64,000 nt of DNA from Polytrichum commune. Lineage: Eukaryota; Streptophyta; Polytrichopsida; Polytrichales; Polytrichaceae. The notes beneath the pieces are model-generated. The model did not search any database. It was not told the origin of the DNA and saw nothing but the letters and a program-made list of their open reading frames with translations. Shown here one piece after another: positions 12,062-23,039 of the stretch (the stretch's first letter is position 1; every line of letters starts with the position of its first letter). The DNA is taken from assembly GCA_950295325.1 (NCBI GenBank), contig OX485808.1, positions 36,231,180 through 36,295,179 on the forward strand, given 5' to 3'. The translations under genes and the position numbers were made by a program.

Positions 12062-13340
12062 CACACGAGATCATGTGTTAAGTTACCAAGGGTGGGTTTA
12101 CACCATGGTCCAAGACCAAAGGAACTCCAAAAAATGGAATGACCCTATTTGTCTTATGGGTGGACTTTTCTTCGGAAACCTAAATGGTGTGTGTGGGTTG
12201 CTATGAACTTAAACCCCCTATACGAGAAGTATATACCAACAAAAAAAAGCATAATGTATGTGCTAACAACACGATAGGAAATGGACTCATATATTTATAA
12301 TAAAGACTTTTCAATTTGATGTGATATATGCCTTCACCACATGTCCAAAATATACATCATAGATTATATATAGGCCTTTACTACAGATAAAATCCACTTT
12401 CGTTTTCCTATGGAGAAAACATTTTCATCTAGAGCATAAAATTCAACATTTGTATCAAACAAACAAAGACAAGAGCACACTAACTTAGCCACAAAATGGA
12501 GAGCATAACTCAAGGAAGGTCATGAAGGCTTCAATAGCATGTAGTTGTAAAAACCTACAACCCAAATGTAAACCCCCACAAGAACATACATGGTAGTCAT
12601 TGAGGACTTTGACCATATGACAACAATGAATGGAACTAACACATTTATAGTCAATTTTTACTCTAAATCTTAGGGCCCCCATTTGTACATATACCTTTAC
12701 GTCAAGAAAATTGATAGCAATTTTAGATGTACACACTGGAGATAAACAATACAATTCCCTTATGAATAAACATGAAGTGACACTAATGTGGCATCACTTT
12801 CCCACCAGATCTTGGTGGTCTCTAGTCAAGAAAATGCTTCTTTTAGTTTGAAAAATCAATGTTCAAGCTTAGGTCCAATATCAAGTCCCAAAATTAAGGT
12901 CCACTTCAGGGCTATCTTGGACCCCAAGTTTTTCCCAAAACATGGTGAGGGTGATGCCATCGCCCTGCCATTCCCCACATCGTTCCAACATTGAGGGAAC
13001 ATGTGGTGTTTACGTAAACTCATCCGTTGCAAAGATGATGCAAACATAGTGAGAATAATAATAAAACATGTAATTAACTCTTTAAACCCTACTATACTCC
13101 AACAACAACACCAAAACCCATACATATCAGTCTAATGAAAACATAATGGAACGAATCGGCCCTCAATCTTATAGGGGACTCGTCTTTACTAGAGTCTCTC
13201 CATCCACAATGGATAAGTTTACATGTACCTTACCCTAAACCCACACCCCATGAATCAAGGGCAATGTTTTTTCCCAAAACCTAAATTATCTCTCATAAAG
13301 TAACTTCAATGTTAGGGGGACCGCAAATGCCTTTATTGCC
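12062..13340. other. Intergenic sequence, nothing recognised
   Basis: AT-rich DNA with short unconvincing ORFs on both strands. No inverted-repeat element boundaries were found here. Confidence 0.6.
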
Positions 13341-13927
13341 ACACGCAAGCCGAATGTGTGTGGCGGGAGGGGAGAAGTTGTAGGCAATTAATAAGTGAGC
13401 CACTAAGCACCATGTCGCCTTATTACAAGTCATGGCTCATAAATTGGGGGGGCCTCCAAATCATCTCCCAGATAACTCAGGCAAAGATTCAGGGCCCGTC
13501 ATCCGAACTCGGGGGGTCGGCAAGGCACAGTCCGACACCTCAGCAGCCATGTCAGCAGACAAATGGTGATGTGGCACATGGGGTTCCTTTAACTGCTTAT
13601 TTAACCAACTCCCCCCTCCCCTCCCCTCGTAAGGTGACCCGGACGCAACCCACTTACAAGTGTCCTTGCGGGGGGGTGCCAGGTGGACGTGGAATGCGGT
13701 GAGGTGGCGGTGCCTCGGAGGCTGTCGGACTGTGACGGGGATAGTATTCGACCAATCAGGCCCCGTGTGGTGACGTGGCGGTGTACTATGAGTCACTTGT
13801 TATCCGAGGCACCAAGGAGTGGGGAGCAAATTTGGTTGTTGGTGTCCGCGTTTTGGTTTCCTAATGCCTAGCTTGGTTTCCGAGGGGTGGTTAAGTAAAT
13901 GAACGGGGAGAACCGGCCGCCCCACCA
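13341..13927. repeat. GC-rich island with a 12-base inverted repeat
   Basis: Markedly richer in G and C than its surroundings. CACAGTCCGACA at 13526-13537 is matched by TGTCGGACTGTG at 13723-13734. Opposite-strand ORFs of 114 and 111 codons overlap here, but neither resembles a known family. It may be a distinct transposon fragment. Confidence 0.45.
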
Positions 13928-14254
13928 CTACACTAAAAAGAATATTTAGTGTTTGTCACACTAAATATGAATGCATATGCTAAATGTCGATAACCATGTA
14001 AAAGTAAGTAACATTGAATGTGAAGTCAAACACTGGATGTCAACTATGGTAATATATGGAAGTTATGTGTTTGAATTTAGTGTTAGTAAGGATACAAAAT
14101 CCATGCTTCACAGGAAAGGAGGTGGCAATACAGAAGGTAGCGGTGCATTTATGTCTAACATTAGTTATCAAGGAATTGAAAAGTAGTGTTGAGCAGGGTA
14201 GGGTGGTAATAACATTACATACAATCAAACATTAAATACCCTTTATTAGTGTAC
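13928..14254. mobile_element. Family C MITE, copy C1
   Basis: Left end CTACACTAAAAAGAATATTT. The right end is degraded (CTTTATTAGTGTACTAG). The interior matches copies C2 and C3 near 57.3-58.1 kb, for example GTTTGAATTTAGTGTTAGTA and TTATGTCTAACA. Length 327 bases, non-coding. Confidence 0.75.
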
Positions 14255-14639
14255 TAGAAAAAAGAGGTTGCAAGATGACATCGTTTTGATTTTAGATGAC
14301 ATGGTTCGAGTTTTCAAGTTTAGTGTTGAATGTGTAGTCATCTTGGGCACTTCACAAGTAGGAAATGGGGTATTTCATGACACCGAAACGATTGTTGTCA
14401 GATGGTCTACGGCTAGGCCCCAACAAACCCATTTCTAGGAAATTATTAGTTTAGGGATTTTTTTTTTGCCATACCCGAATGTGGAGGTAGTGCACCCTCC
14501 TCTCAACATTTAGGCAGTCCGATTTCGGCGAAGCGTCCATAGTGGATTAGAAAAGGCATGTCATGACATGCTTGATTGCACAACCCATGTCTTGAAACCG
14601 GGAGCTCCTTGTTTGTCACAAGGGCAACTTACCCCCCGG

Positions 14640-14812
14640 CCCCATAATTTGTCCTTTGTTTCATCTCAAATGACTTCGACTAGGATAATTTGGGGTCTTA
14701 TGACCTGATTATGGTGTCAAATCAATTGTACAAAATAACTCTTGGATTGCATACATTTAATGTTGGATGAATCAGAGGTACACTTGCATGTGATAATTTC
14801 CTCACATTGTAT
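14640..14812. mobile_element. Family F MITE, partial copy F7
   Basis: Right half of family F: CATCTCAAATGACTTCGACT, AATGTTGGATGAATCAGAGG and TGTGATAATTTCCTC. The left end is missing. Confidence 0.5.
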
Positions 14813-15429
14813 TCTATATGCGGTAATTCACAAATCATGTGGAAATAAGTAGTGTATTGTTTTGGAAAAGTCTTCTTGAAGATGGTTGTTCTCTTGTATG
14901 TGTGCACAATTGCCTTTCATTTCTTATATAAGTGTGATGGTGACTAACCTACTTAACAAATACCTTCCATTCTCAAGCATTTAGGAACTGTGGTGACAAA
15001 CTTACTTAGGAGTCGTTCCCTTAATCTTTGCGTGTGATTATTTTCATGTTGATTTAAGTTCGCATGTAAGTGGTGCTTCTTCCATGTAGCAAATCACATG
15101 CTTGAATGAACTAATGACAAACATGAGATTGTTTTTGCTCTACTTACTTCAAAATTGTTGTTTTTGGGTAAATGTTCACGACACCTACCAAGGGCAAGGG
15201 CAAATTTGGGGAAGGGGAGGGGGTGAAAATGTCAATAATTATAGAACCCATGCTATTTTACTGAAACCAACCTTCAAATCATATTAAAGCCCTTAAATAA
15301 TATAGTGGACTTAAATTGGGATGAATGAGTAAATTAACCTACATGCAATGTTTAAATTTTACAGGTCCAATATATATTTTGAATGAGTCTTAAACATGGA
15401 TTGAAGGTAAGCAAGCACATACAAGTCCT

Positions 15430-15850
15430 ATATAAGGGTTGCTTCACACTATGGCCGAAAGTCAAGGGGCCGTCGATTTCCACCAATCAAATCGCAAGAA
15501 ACCAAGAATTCAACCTCTCAACCCTTCACATTGGAGGCCAAAGTCCAAAGGCTGTATGGAAACCCAAAATATGGTCGAGAGGCCGTTGATTTTGTTTTTT
15601 TTTTGTTTTTTGTTTTTTTTAAATGACAACATTTTGGTCGTTAGATTGGAGGGTTGTTTTGGGCAAGGAATAAAGTGGGATGCTCCTTCTTCCTTTGGAC
15701 TTTGGGTTTGGCCTATGGAGGCTTCGCACTATGGCCGTCCAAGTCGAGAGGCCATGGGAGTTCATGGCCAAAGGTTTGGACTTTGGGTTTGGACTTTGGG
15801 GTTGGCCTTTGGGGTCGGCCTTTGGAGGCTTCACACTCTGCCCGGCTAAA
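15430..15850 (+). repeat. Minisatellite of TTTGGACTTTGGG / TTGGCCTTTGGGG units
   Basis: Blocks of GCTTCACACTATGGCC recur at about 15439 and 15720-15735. At 15775-15835 short units with the core TTTGG(A/C)CTTTGGG run in tandem. The overlapping ORFs are repeat-encoded (Leu/Gly/Trp-rich) and are not taken as genes. Confidence 0.6.
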
Positions 15851-16374
15851 GATTCCAATTCCTTTATTTTATTGGCTATTTTCAACCCATTTCTTTGGAC
15901 TTTCAACAAAGTTTGGTCATCCAATCCCATGGCCTCTTGACTCAGACAACCATAGTGTAAGTGGCCCTAATTTGGGACAACACAAAGGGCTTCGGATGTA
16001 TAATTAGTCAGCCACATCAGTAGTTACATGCGTTGATAGTTTATTCTAACCTTGCCGGTAGGTACTATTAAACCAAACCTCTCATTTCTTCTACTTGTTG
16101 CATGTCACTAACTCACACATCATTACTTGATTCCTTGGTTGTGTTCTATGGGACTAGGTATCGGGCAATGATAAATCTCCTTTAATTATGGGAATCCCCA
16201 TTTATGGGGAGCACTCAAGCTGCATGCTATACAGATTCTGAGGAGCATTTGATCATTTAAAAAAAAAATTGTGATTTTTATCTCAATTTTTTGTTTGGAA
16301 ATAAACCATTATATAGTTGCTTAATAATGTTATGTTGTCTCCATGTCAATAAATTAAAAGCCAATTTAGACTGT

Positions 16375-16800
16375 AACAAACAAGTGCACCAATCAAGAAA
16401 ATTAGGGGAAGGGAGCAATATGATTGGCTATGAAATGTGTTCTTCATCGGCCAAGGTTTACACTGCGGCCAAGACTTCTCAGGTGGAAAACTTCAACCAT
16501 GGATGAAAAAATGACATGACACTCATATGTTTCGAGCATCTCGCAATTTGGGTAATCCTCTTGTAGATCTAGTTACTTTTGATGAATGCCAACACTGCAC
16601 AACATTTTATTTTTTGGTTAGGGGGGTTCTTTGGAGGTCAAGTTTTCTGGGTGACCTCAAATCCTCCGACAATAAACTTGGCCTTTGGAGAACTCTAACT
16701 TGAGGCATTTATTTATTGTTTTACCTTCTTGTTTGCCATACCAACCATTGTCTGAAACAAGCTTGTCTTGGGGTTGAAATTCTTGACCAACCAACTACTA
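16375..16800 (+). repeat. Dispersed repeat L, copy L1
   Basis: An inverted diverged copy lies at 24700-25075. Shared landmarks are GAGCAATATGATTGGCTA, GGAGGTCAAGTTT and TTGTTTGCCATACCAA. In the L2 copy the corresponding strand gives short readings such as WSNMIGYKMSS; L1 gives GSNMIGYEMCSS. This conserved reading suggests descent from a coding element that I cannot identify. Confidence 0.5.
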
Positions 16801-16907
16801 GTAGAAATGTGGTAGTTTCAATACACAACAATTCGACACGAAATGACCATAATGACACGGACTCGTGTTATTCTGGTCACTTCGTGTGGAATTGTCGTGC
16901 CATGAAA

Positions 16908-17273
16908 CTACACTAAATATGATATTTAGTGGCATATGGTATTTGATATCACTATGGTAGCTTTCGGATGACATATCTTGTGAAGAAGTTCGCCAAAACC
17001 ATCATGGACATGAATGAGTTCATCCATTGGCCAAAACCCTACCTTCTCTTGTCAGCAACTTGTGATGAAACATCATCATGGAGGATTGAAATTTGGATGA
17101 AAAATCACTTGGTAAGTGACATCAATTGCAATGAATCAAATCTAGAATCCCCTCAAGGAATGACAAATAATGTTGGGTTACCATTTAGTGTGGGTGACAC
17201 TATACCCCGGTTTACAATTAGTATCGAGCAAGACAACTAGAATTGGTGACACTAAACACCACATTTAGTGTTA
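16908..17273 (+). mobile_element. Family A MITE, copy A2
   Basis: Left end CTACACTAAATATGATATTT. The right end is diverged (GACACTAAACACCACATTTA). The interior has CACTTGGTAAGTGACATC, GACAAATAATGTTGGG and ATTTAGTGTGGGTGACAC, shared with A5 and A6. Its right half was then included in the tandem array described next. Confidence 0.75.
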
Positions 17274-18425
17274 CCCCATTTCCTACTACACTAAATAGGT
17301 AGATTAGTGTTGGAAACACTAATAGTTGACGAAAACGCTAAATGTCAATTGTCTTCATAGTGTTAGAACACTAAATGTCAACTCTAACACTATTTGTACC
17401 AATTAGTAACTTTGAATATTTACAAAAGCGCATTTAGTGTTAGATGACATTTTTTGTAGATCTTCAAATGAAGAATTGGAGGTAGAATATGTGAGCCTCA
17501 TAGAAAATGTAATATGCTAGGAATTTGATATTACAAAATTTAAACTTAATGGAACTCAACTTTGACAATGCAAAATAAAGACAAAGGAAATTGTAACACT
17601 AATTGTACTTTCAAGTGACATAGTGTTTTGGGTAACTATTGGCTCTAACACTAATCTTCATCTAACACTAATCTACCTATTTAGTGTAGTGGGTGCACTT
17701 CTTCACCGTAGTCTAAACATGCCATAAGGGTCGCACATGCAAGTGGCGCATTGAGCCAACCTCCATGCAGTCAAATGCAGTAAAATGTGATGAAACATCA
17801 CCATGGAGGATTGATATTTGAATGAAAAATCACTTGGTAAGTGACATCGATTGCAAGGAATCAAATCTAGGATCCCCCCCAAAAAAAAATGACAAATAAC
17901 GTTGGGTCAACATTTAGTGTGGGTGACACTATATTGCGGCTCACAATTAGTATCGAGCAAGACAACTAGAATTAGTGACACTAAACATCATATTTAGTGT
18001 TACCCCATTTCCTACTTAGTGGGTGCACTTCTTCACCGTAGTCTAAACATGCCATAAGGGTCACACATGCAAGTGGCGCATTGAGCCAACCTCCATGCAG
18101 TCAAATGTGATGAAACATCGTCATAGAGGATTGAAATTTGAATAAAAAATCATTTGGTAAGTGACATCGATTGCAAGGAATCAAATCTAGAACCCCCCCC
18201 CCCAAACAAAATGACAAATAACGTTGGGTCAACATTTAGTGTGGGTGACACTATACCGCGGTTCACAATTAGTATCGAGCGAGACAACTAGAATTAGTGA
18301 CACTAAACACCATATTTAGTGTTACCCCATTTCCTACTAAGTGGGTGCACTTCTTCACCGTAGTCTAAACATGCCATAAGGTCACACATGCAAGTGGCGC
18401 ATTGAGCCGGCCTCCATGGAGTCAA
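17061..18425 (+). repeat. Three tandem copies of a 320-base unit
   Basis: Units begin at TGTGATGAAACATC at 17061, 17786 and 18106, and each ends with a segment from GTGGGTGCACTTCTTCACC to GTCAAAT. The last two are 320 bases each. The first is 725 because of a family D insertion of about 404 bases. Each unit joins the right half of MITE A2 to its right-hand flank. After the third copy the flank continues into unique sequence. Confidence 0.85.
17286..17689. mobile_element. Family D inverted-repeat element
   Basis: Perfect 26-base terminal inverted repeat beginning CTACACTAAATAGGTAGATT. It sits in the first tandem unit only. The other units carry the uninterrupted site, CCTACTTAGTGGG or CCTACTAAGTGGG. 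The pattern best fits a TA (or TWA) duplication if the element proper starts at CACTAAATAGG. No coding capacity. Confidence 0.8.
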
Positions 18426-18952
18426 ATGCATGGTTATTTGGACCAACGACCATTTACATAGAATATAATGTTTCGACCCACTTCAAACGGCATCGGGGCA
18501 TCATCGGGAAGGAATTAAGCAACAATTGCGGTTTGTGCGGGTGGGTGGGCCACGCTCATTTTGAGGCACAAATTGTAGATGATTTTGGGATTAGTGTGGG
18601 CGCCACCAAGGAGGGTACTAAATTTGAGCGTGATATTATAATGAATATTCTACCAAGTCTTGTGGCCAATATCGTTCACGGTGGCATTTTGGTAGTTGAC
18701 GTGGAATCATTTGAAATGTTATATAGAACTCTTGGTCTCTTGAGGATATGGGCGAAGGTGGCTCGGGTTGGGTGCCCCGCCTTCAAATGGTTCCGATCTT
18801 GTTCAATAATAGATATTTTTAATGATATTTTTGATTCACACCCACCTTTTCGAAGTTATCCATCCCCGAGTCCGACCACGTTTGGCAACTTCTTCTTTGA
18901 TCACAAAGACACATCGTCGGTGGTTAACCTTCGAGGTATGTACATCTTGTGA
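18416..18952 (+). CDS. Unidentified 178-codon ORF
   Basis: This is the longest uninterrupted ATG-started frame in the window. It begins at the ATG in the last bases of the third tandem unit and ends at TGA 18950-18952. The product has a CGLCGWVGHAHFE segment near residue 38, a hydrophobic stretch around residues 80-90 (LVANIVHGGILVVDV), and a Pro/Ser-rich run near 145-153 (RSYPSPSPTTF). I recognise no family. No upstream exon, promoter or polyadenylation signal is convincing. It could be a remnant of a captured gene or transposon, or chance. Expression is unknown. Confidence 0.25.
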   Translation: MESNAWLFGPTTIYIEYNVSTHFKRHRGIIGKELSNNCGLCGWVGHAHFEAQIVDDFGISVGATKEGTKFERDIIMNILPSLVANIVHGGILVVDVESFEMLYRTLGLLRIWAKVARVGCPAFKWFRSCSIIDIFNDIFDSHPPFRSYPSPSPTTFGNFFFDHKDTSSVVNLRGMYIL

Positions 18953-19273
18953 AACCCGCGCTACCAAAGACTTTTTGGGGGTAGTTTTGTGACTCAAACT
19001 AATGAAACCTTCAAAGGTTGTGTTTACAAGTGCAAGTTTCTAGCACGCCCTATGTTTTTGTAACATTCTCGGGGTTAGAAATATACAACGTGGAGCTAGT
19101 CATGGGTTAAATCCCCAAAACAATGAAGTGTATGGTTAGTTCAACACTTTGAGTGTCGAAAGGTGATTTCCACAAAAGATTTAGTATGTGAGTATGACAC
19201 ATGTCAATTCTTTTATATAAATGTACGTGTTTTCTGTTGAACAAGATCGCACCTTGCAATAGGGAGAGAGAAA

Positions 19274-19512
19274 GAGAGGGAGTTATTGCATACAAGCATA
19301 CCTCTCATCTATCCAACACACAAATTCAACTCCTTATATGTTTGTGGCCATTTCATCTCAAGTCACTCGCACTACACTGACTCGAGTTCAAGTTAAATAT
19401 AAATCCGTCGACCCAACTAAAAATAAGAACATTCAAATTGCATACTAACTCAAGACTCTTATGTTGGATAAAAGAGAGATATACTTGTATATGACCATCC
19501 CCCCTTCTCTCT
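19274..19512. mobile_element. Family F MITE, copy F2
   Basis: Left end GAGAGGGAGTTATTGCATAC followed by ACCTCTCATCTATCCAACA. The right end is ATGTTGGATAAAAGAGAGAT, running into CT-rich sequence. The interior is diverged. Confidence 0.65.
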
Positions 19513-20189
19513 CTTTCTCTCGTATAGTGGGCCTATGTGAGATGACAGTTAATATTGACATGACGATGAAATTGGTAGAAATATTTGAGGCTACCTTAAA
19601 GTACATTTGTGGTTCATAAGTTAGCTCGACTCACATGATAAGCCACACCAATATTTCTCCGATTCGTGTTGGATTAAGTCCAACATTCATCACAATAATT
19701 CCACGAAGAAGGAGGCCGGCCGGCCGCCCAACTTTCACAAGGAAACGGCCCACTAATTAATACACTCACTCACACATACATATACACAATTTGTCAAAAG
19801 TCGCAAACTTGGTCTAAGTTAGTGGGAGAAGATTATATTCCTCAATAGTGTAGCACTACCTACACCACACGTGCAAGGTTTCCTAAACACTTCAAAGCAA
19901 TTTAGGCGGAATCTAAGGACGACAGATGTTTTTGTATCCCTTTCCCCTTAAATCTCTCCTCGGCCTGCCACAATCTCATCCACTCAAAAACTCGCTCACA
20001 TCTTAAGAATAAATAACTCATAGTCTCGCCGGAAGACGGAGCACATTCTAAACCCTTGAGGTGCTATGTGGGCCGTGTGTGGTCACTCTCCTTAATCGGA
20101 CATCTATGGCACGACTTGGAGGCAAGATTTGACACGTGTTACGATGACATTGGTCTCAAGACATTCTAACCATAACATTGTGGTTCCAG

Positions 20190-20790
20190 TGTTAATACTG
20201 GTAGTTGGGAAGGCATATGTGATCGATTAAAGAGAAAGAAAAATCTTCACTTTGATCTCTTTTGTATCTCACACGTGGATATGGTATTTTAACAACCTGC
20301 ATGAGATTCGCAGTTGTTAATAAAGTAAAACGATTCTTAATACGAATGGACAGGAGTCAAAATTGTTTGTGGAGTTGAAAGTGCCCACGGCAGGGCCACG
20401 TGTGTTAATATCCCAATGTGTTGCTTACTAACGTGACCCACCAACATGTTTTGAGTGTTTTAATTATGTTGTTTTACATTGCATTTGAATAGAGATATAC
20501 GTGTGCCCAAACGAGCGACATCAAATATCGTAAGTTTGTTTGCCAACACGATATTTAGAAGCTCTATGTGATCACTTACAAAGAAAGAGAATCCTCGCTT
20601 TATCCTCTTACAACTTACATGTGACCCTATAACTTGAATTGACAAATCCGTGCGATTGGCAATTGCTACTCGGATGAGACGATTCCCAATTCGATCCAAG
20701 GGTCACAATTGTTGGTGGAGTTGGAAGTTCACGAAACACGGGGCCACCGTGTACTACTAGTGAGACCCACCAACACATTTTGAGTGCTTC
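20190..20790 (+). repeat. Diverged tandem duplication (family H-like)
   Basis: Two units of about 290 bases share ATGTGATC(G/A), AAAGAGAAAG/AAAGAAAGAG, TGGAGTTG(A/G)AAGT and CCCACCAACA. Related sequence (CTATGTGATCACTTGAAG and TGGAGTTGAAAATGCCCAC) lies at 47.4-47.93 kb. Confidence 0.5.
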
Positions 20791-21032
20791 AATTTGGTGT
20801 TTTTTTCTTCTTTTGTGGGTCCATGCACCGTTTCCTCACCTAGTTGAAGCCAATGGCTTGAGGGAGCTTGAGAAACATGGCGCATGCAAACGGTTTGCTA
20901 CATGTGACGCTAGTGACGGTGGCAAGCAACAACACCACCCACGTACGAATAGGGTGAAGATAAGGGCCGGGCTTTAGGGCACCTTGCTACGGCTATTCAC
21001 CATATTACTTATTGGTAATAGATTATTTTGAG

Positions 21033-21288
21033 GAGAGGGTATGTTATCCCTTACGAGCTTACCTCTCATTCACTCAACATAGAGTCCTTGAAATAGTATG
21101 CAACATGGAGTTTATTATCTTGAGTTGATATGGCAATGCAATTAGTTTCAAGGACTCCAAATCAATCTAGTCCAAGTCATCCGAGATGAATTGGTCACAA
21201 ACTTACAGGGTGTCAATTTTTGTAATAACAGTTATAAAGTATGTTGGATGGATGAGAGGCACGCTCGTATGTGATAATTTCCTCTCTC
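21033..21288. mobile_element. Family F MITE, copy F3 (best preserved)
   Basis: Left GAGAGGG followed by TTACCTCTCATTCACTCAACA. The right end has ATGTTGGATGGATGAGAGGC, then GTGATAATTTCCTCTC. The interior has TTGAGTTGATATGGC, ATTAGTTTCAAGGACTCCAA and GAGATGAATTGGTCACAAAC. Length 256 bases. Confidence 0.8.
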
Positions 21289-22296
21289 ACAATTTTGACC
21301 ATTAGACCGAGTCATGTGGTTAGCAAGTGTAATCAATATCACATGGTGTTCTCATGTGTGATGGTGTATAATGCGGGCCATGCTATAGGAATGTGTAGGG
21401 TAAGTCACACTTTACATATGCCCATAATATTCACCACGAACAATATTGTTTTTTCCACTAGAGATGGTTCTATGATATACTATATGATGGTGGATTCTAA
21501 ATCTAGATTCACAAATTTTACAAACATCTCTTTGCAAGAGTATCAATGGTAAGACAACACAATTTTTTGACGATTCATTCTCTTTTAAGTGATCACATAG
21601 GCATCCCAAATGAGTTAATTATTGAAGCTATAAAGGTTAATATATTATGAGTACATAGTCCACTCTTGTTTTAACACACCACCACAAACTATCAAAGGAA
21701 AACTTGTAATGTGAAATAATAATAATAATGGATCAAAACTATAAATTTATAATTTATGGCATGGTAATTGCATTATTTTTCTTATTTTCTTTCATTGTCT
21801 TCCACATTACAATATTCCAAGTCAATTGTTGCATAAAATGTTTTAAGGTGATTTTATTATACACCACTAGGTGTTATTTCAATGTAATAATCACATTATA
21901 CACCACCATTTGGAGCTTGTGATGATGTCTTTTAAGTGTCCATTCTTACTCATTAACAAGAGTGGACATGTAATGCCTAAAACATCTTAAACTCACAATG
22001 ACCTTAAAGACCGAAGCAAAATCTTCCAAAAATTACCTAGACCAATTTAATCCAATTCAACACCTTATTCAAGAAAGCCGACACCTCTTATGGTACTAGA
22101 TTTGATTGTACAAATGACATCTTTGCCTAGTTGGGATTGTAACATAAACATGGACATTGTTGTTGTCGGGCACCAATGATAGCCTAGACAAAAAACGTCC
22201 GCCTTGGCCTTTGGGTGGTAATCCAAATCTCAAGAGACTAGAGAGAATCACCCATCAAAGCTATTAAAAAAACCACTAAAAATGAAACTTGGGATG
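21289..22296. other. Intergenic sequence, no gene recognised
   Basis: AT-rich, with short ORFs of up to 93 codons that match nothing known. Confidence 0.6.
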
Positions 22297-22304
22297 CACC
22301 GAGT

Positions 22305-22801
22305 CACGAGTAGATCACTCTAAGGCATTTTTGTGCACCATGTGCGGCTAGGGTTTTTTTTGTTTTGGGGCTATTTACCTTCAAGGGCTGAATTAAAGCC
22401 TCCCTATAATTACTTAAATTTCAAAAATGGCCCATTTGTTTGCACCCTTCCATTACTTATATTGTCCAAGTCACTGCAATTTTTTGTACTCTACATTCAT
22501 TTTAATCCATTTTTGGACAGACGGAAATCCCAATTATCATCCATCCCGGTGAGTCCTAAACCCATTTATATACCATACTAAAGATACCTTCTAGGATCCT
22601 TATCTTCAGCCCCTATATTAATTTTACAAAAATAATGGCCCACGTTTTATGTCCATCTAACTTACTTATAATGGAATTATCTACATTTAATGGCCCCTTC
22701 ATTATTTGGAATTCCTTTAAAAATTTTAATTCAAATGATTTTAATCCTCTCTATATTATGCTGCACGTCGTTTTTAAAATGCACTAAGTGATCTACCCGT
22801 G
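22305..22801 (+). mobile_element. Family E MITE (hAT-like), copy E1
   Basis: 497 bases between CACGAGTAGATCACTC and GTGATCTACCCGTG. The flanks carry a perfect 8-base duplication, CACCGAGT, at 22297-22304 and 22802-22809. The interior is non-coding. An 8-base duplication is the mark of the hAT superfamily. The second copy, in opposite orientation, is at 53036-53520. Confidence 0.88.
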
Positions 22802-22819
22802 CACCGAGTTTGCTTATTG

Positions 22820-23028
22820 AAATTGGGAAGGTACCTCCCATCCAACCCAACATAAGAACTTGGTCACCCTTGGTAGATTTGTTGCCAACTCATCTCAAAT
22901 GACCTCAAGTACACTAATTTATGGTCTCCAAAGCTAATTTTGATGTTAAATCAATTATACAAAGCGAACTACATACTATTTTGTGGCTTTGATGTTGGAT
23001 GAATGAGATGTATGCTCGTATCTTGGAT
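22820..23028. mobile_element. Family F MITE, copy F4 (degraded)
   Basis: Left GGTACCTCCCATCCAACC, right TGATGTTGGATGAATGAGAT. Both ends are family F, but the outermost bases are lost. Confidence 0.6.
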
Positions 23029-23039
23029 CAACTTTTCTT

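Noticed and set aside
17061..18425. CRISPR-like array from regular repeats
   Set aside because: The repeats are 320 bases long, only three, without short spacers, in a plant-type genome. They are a tandem duplication.
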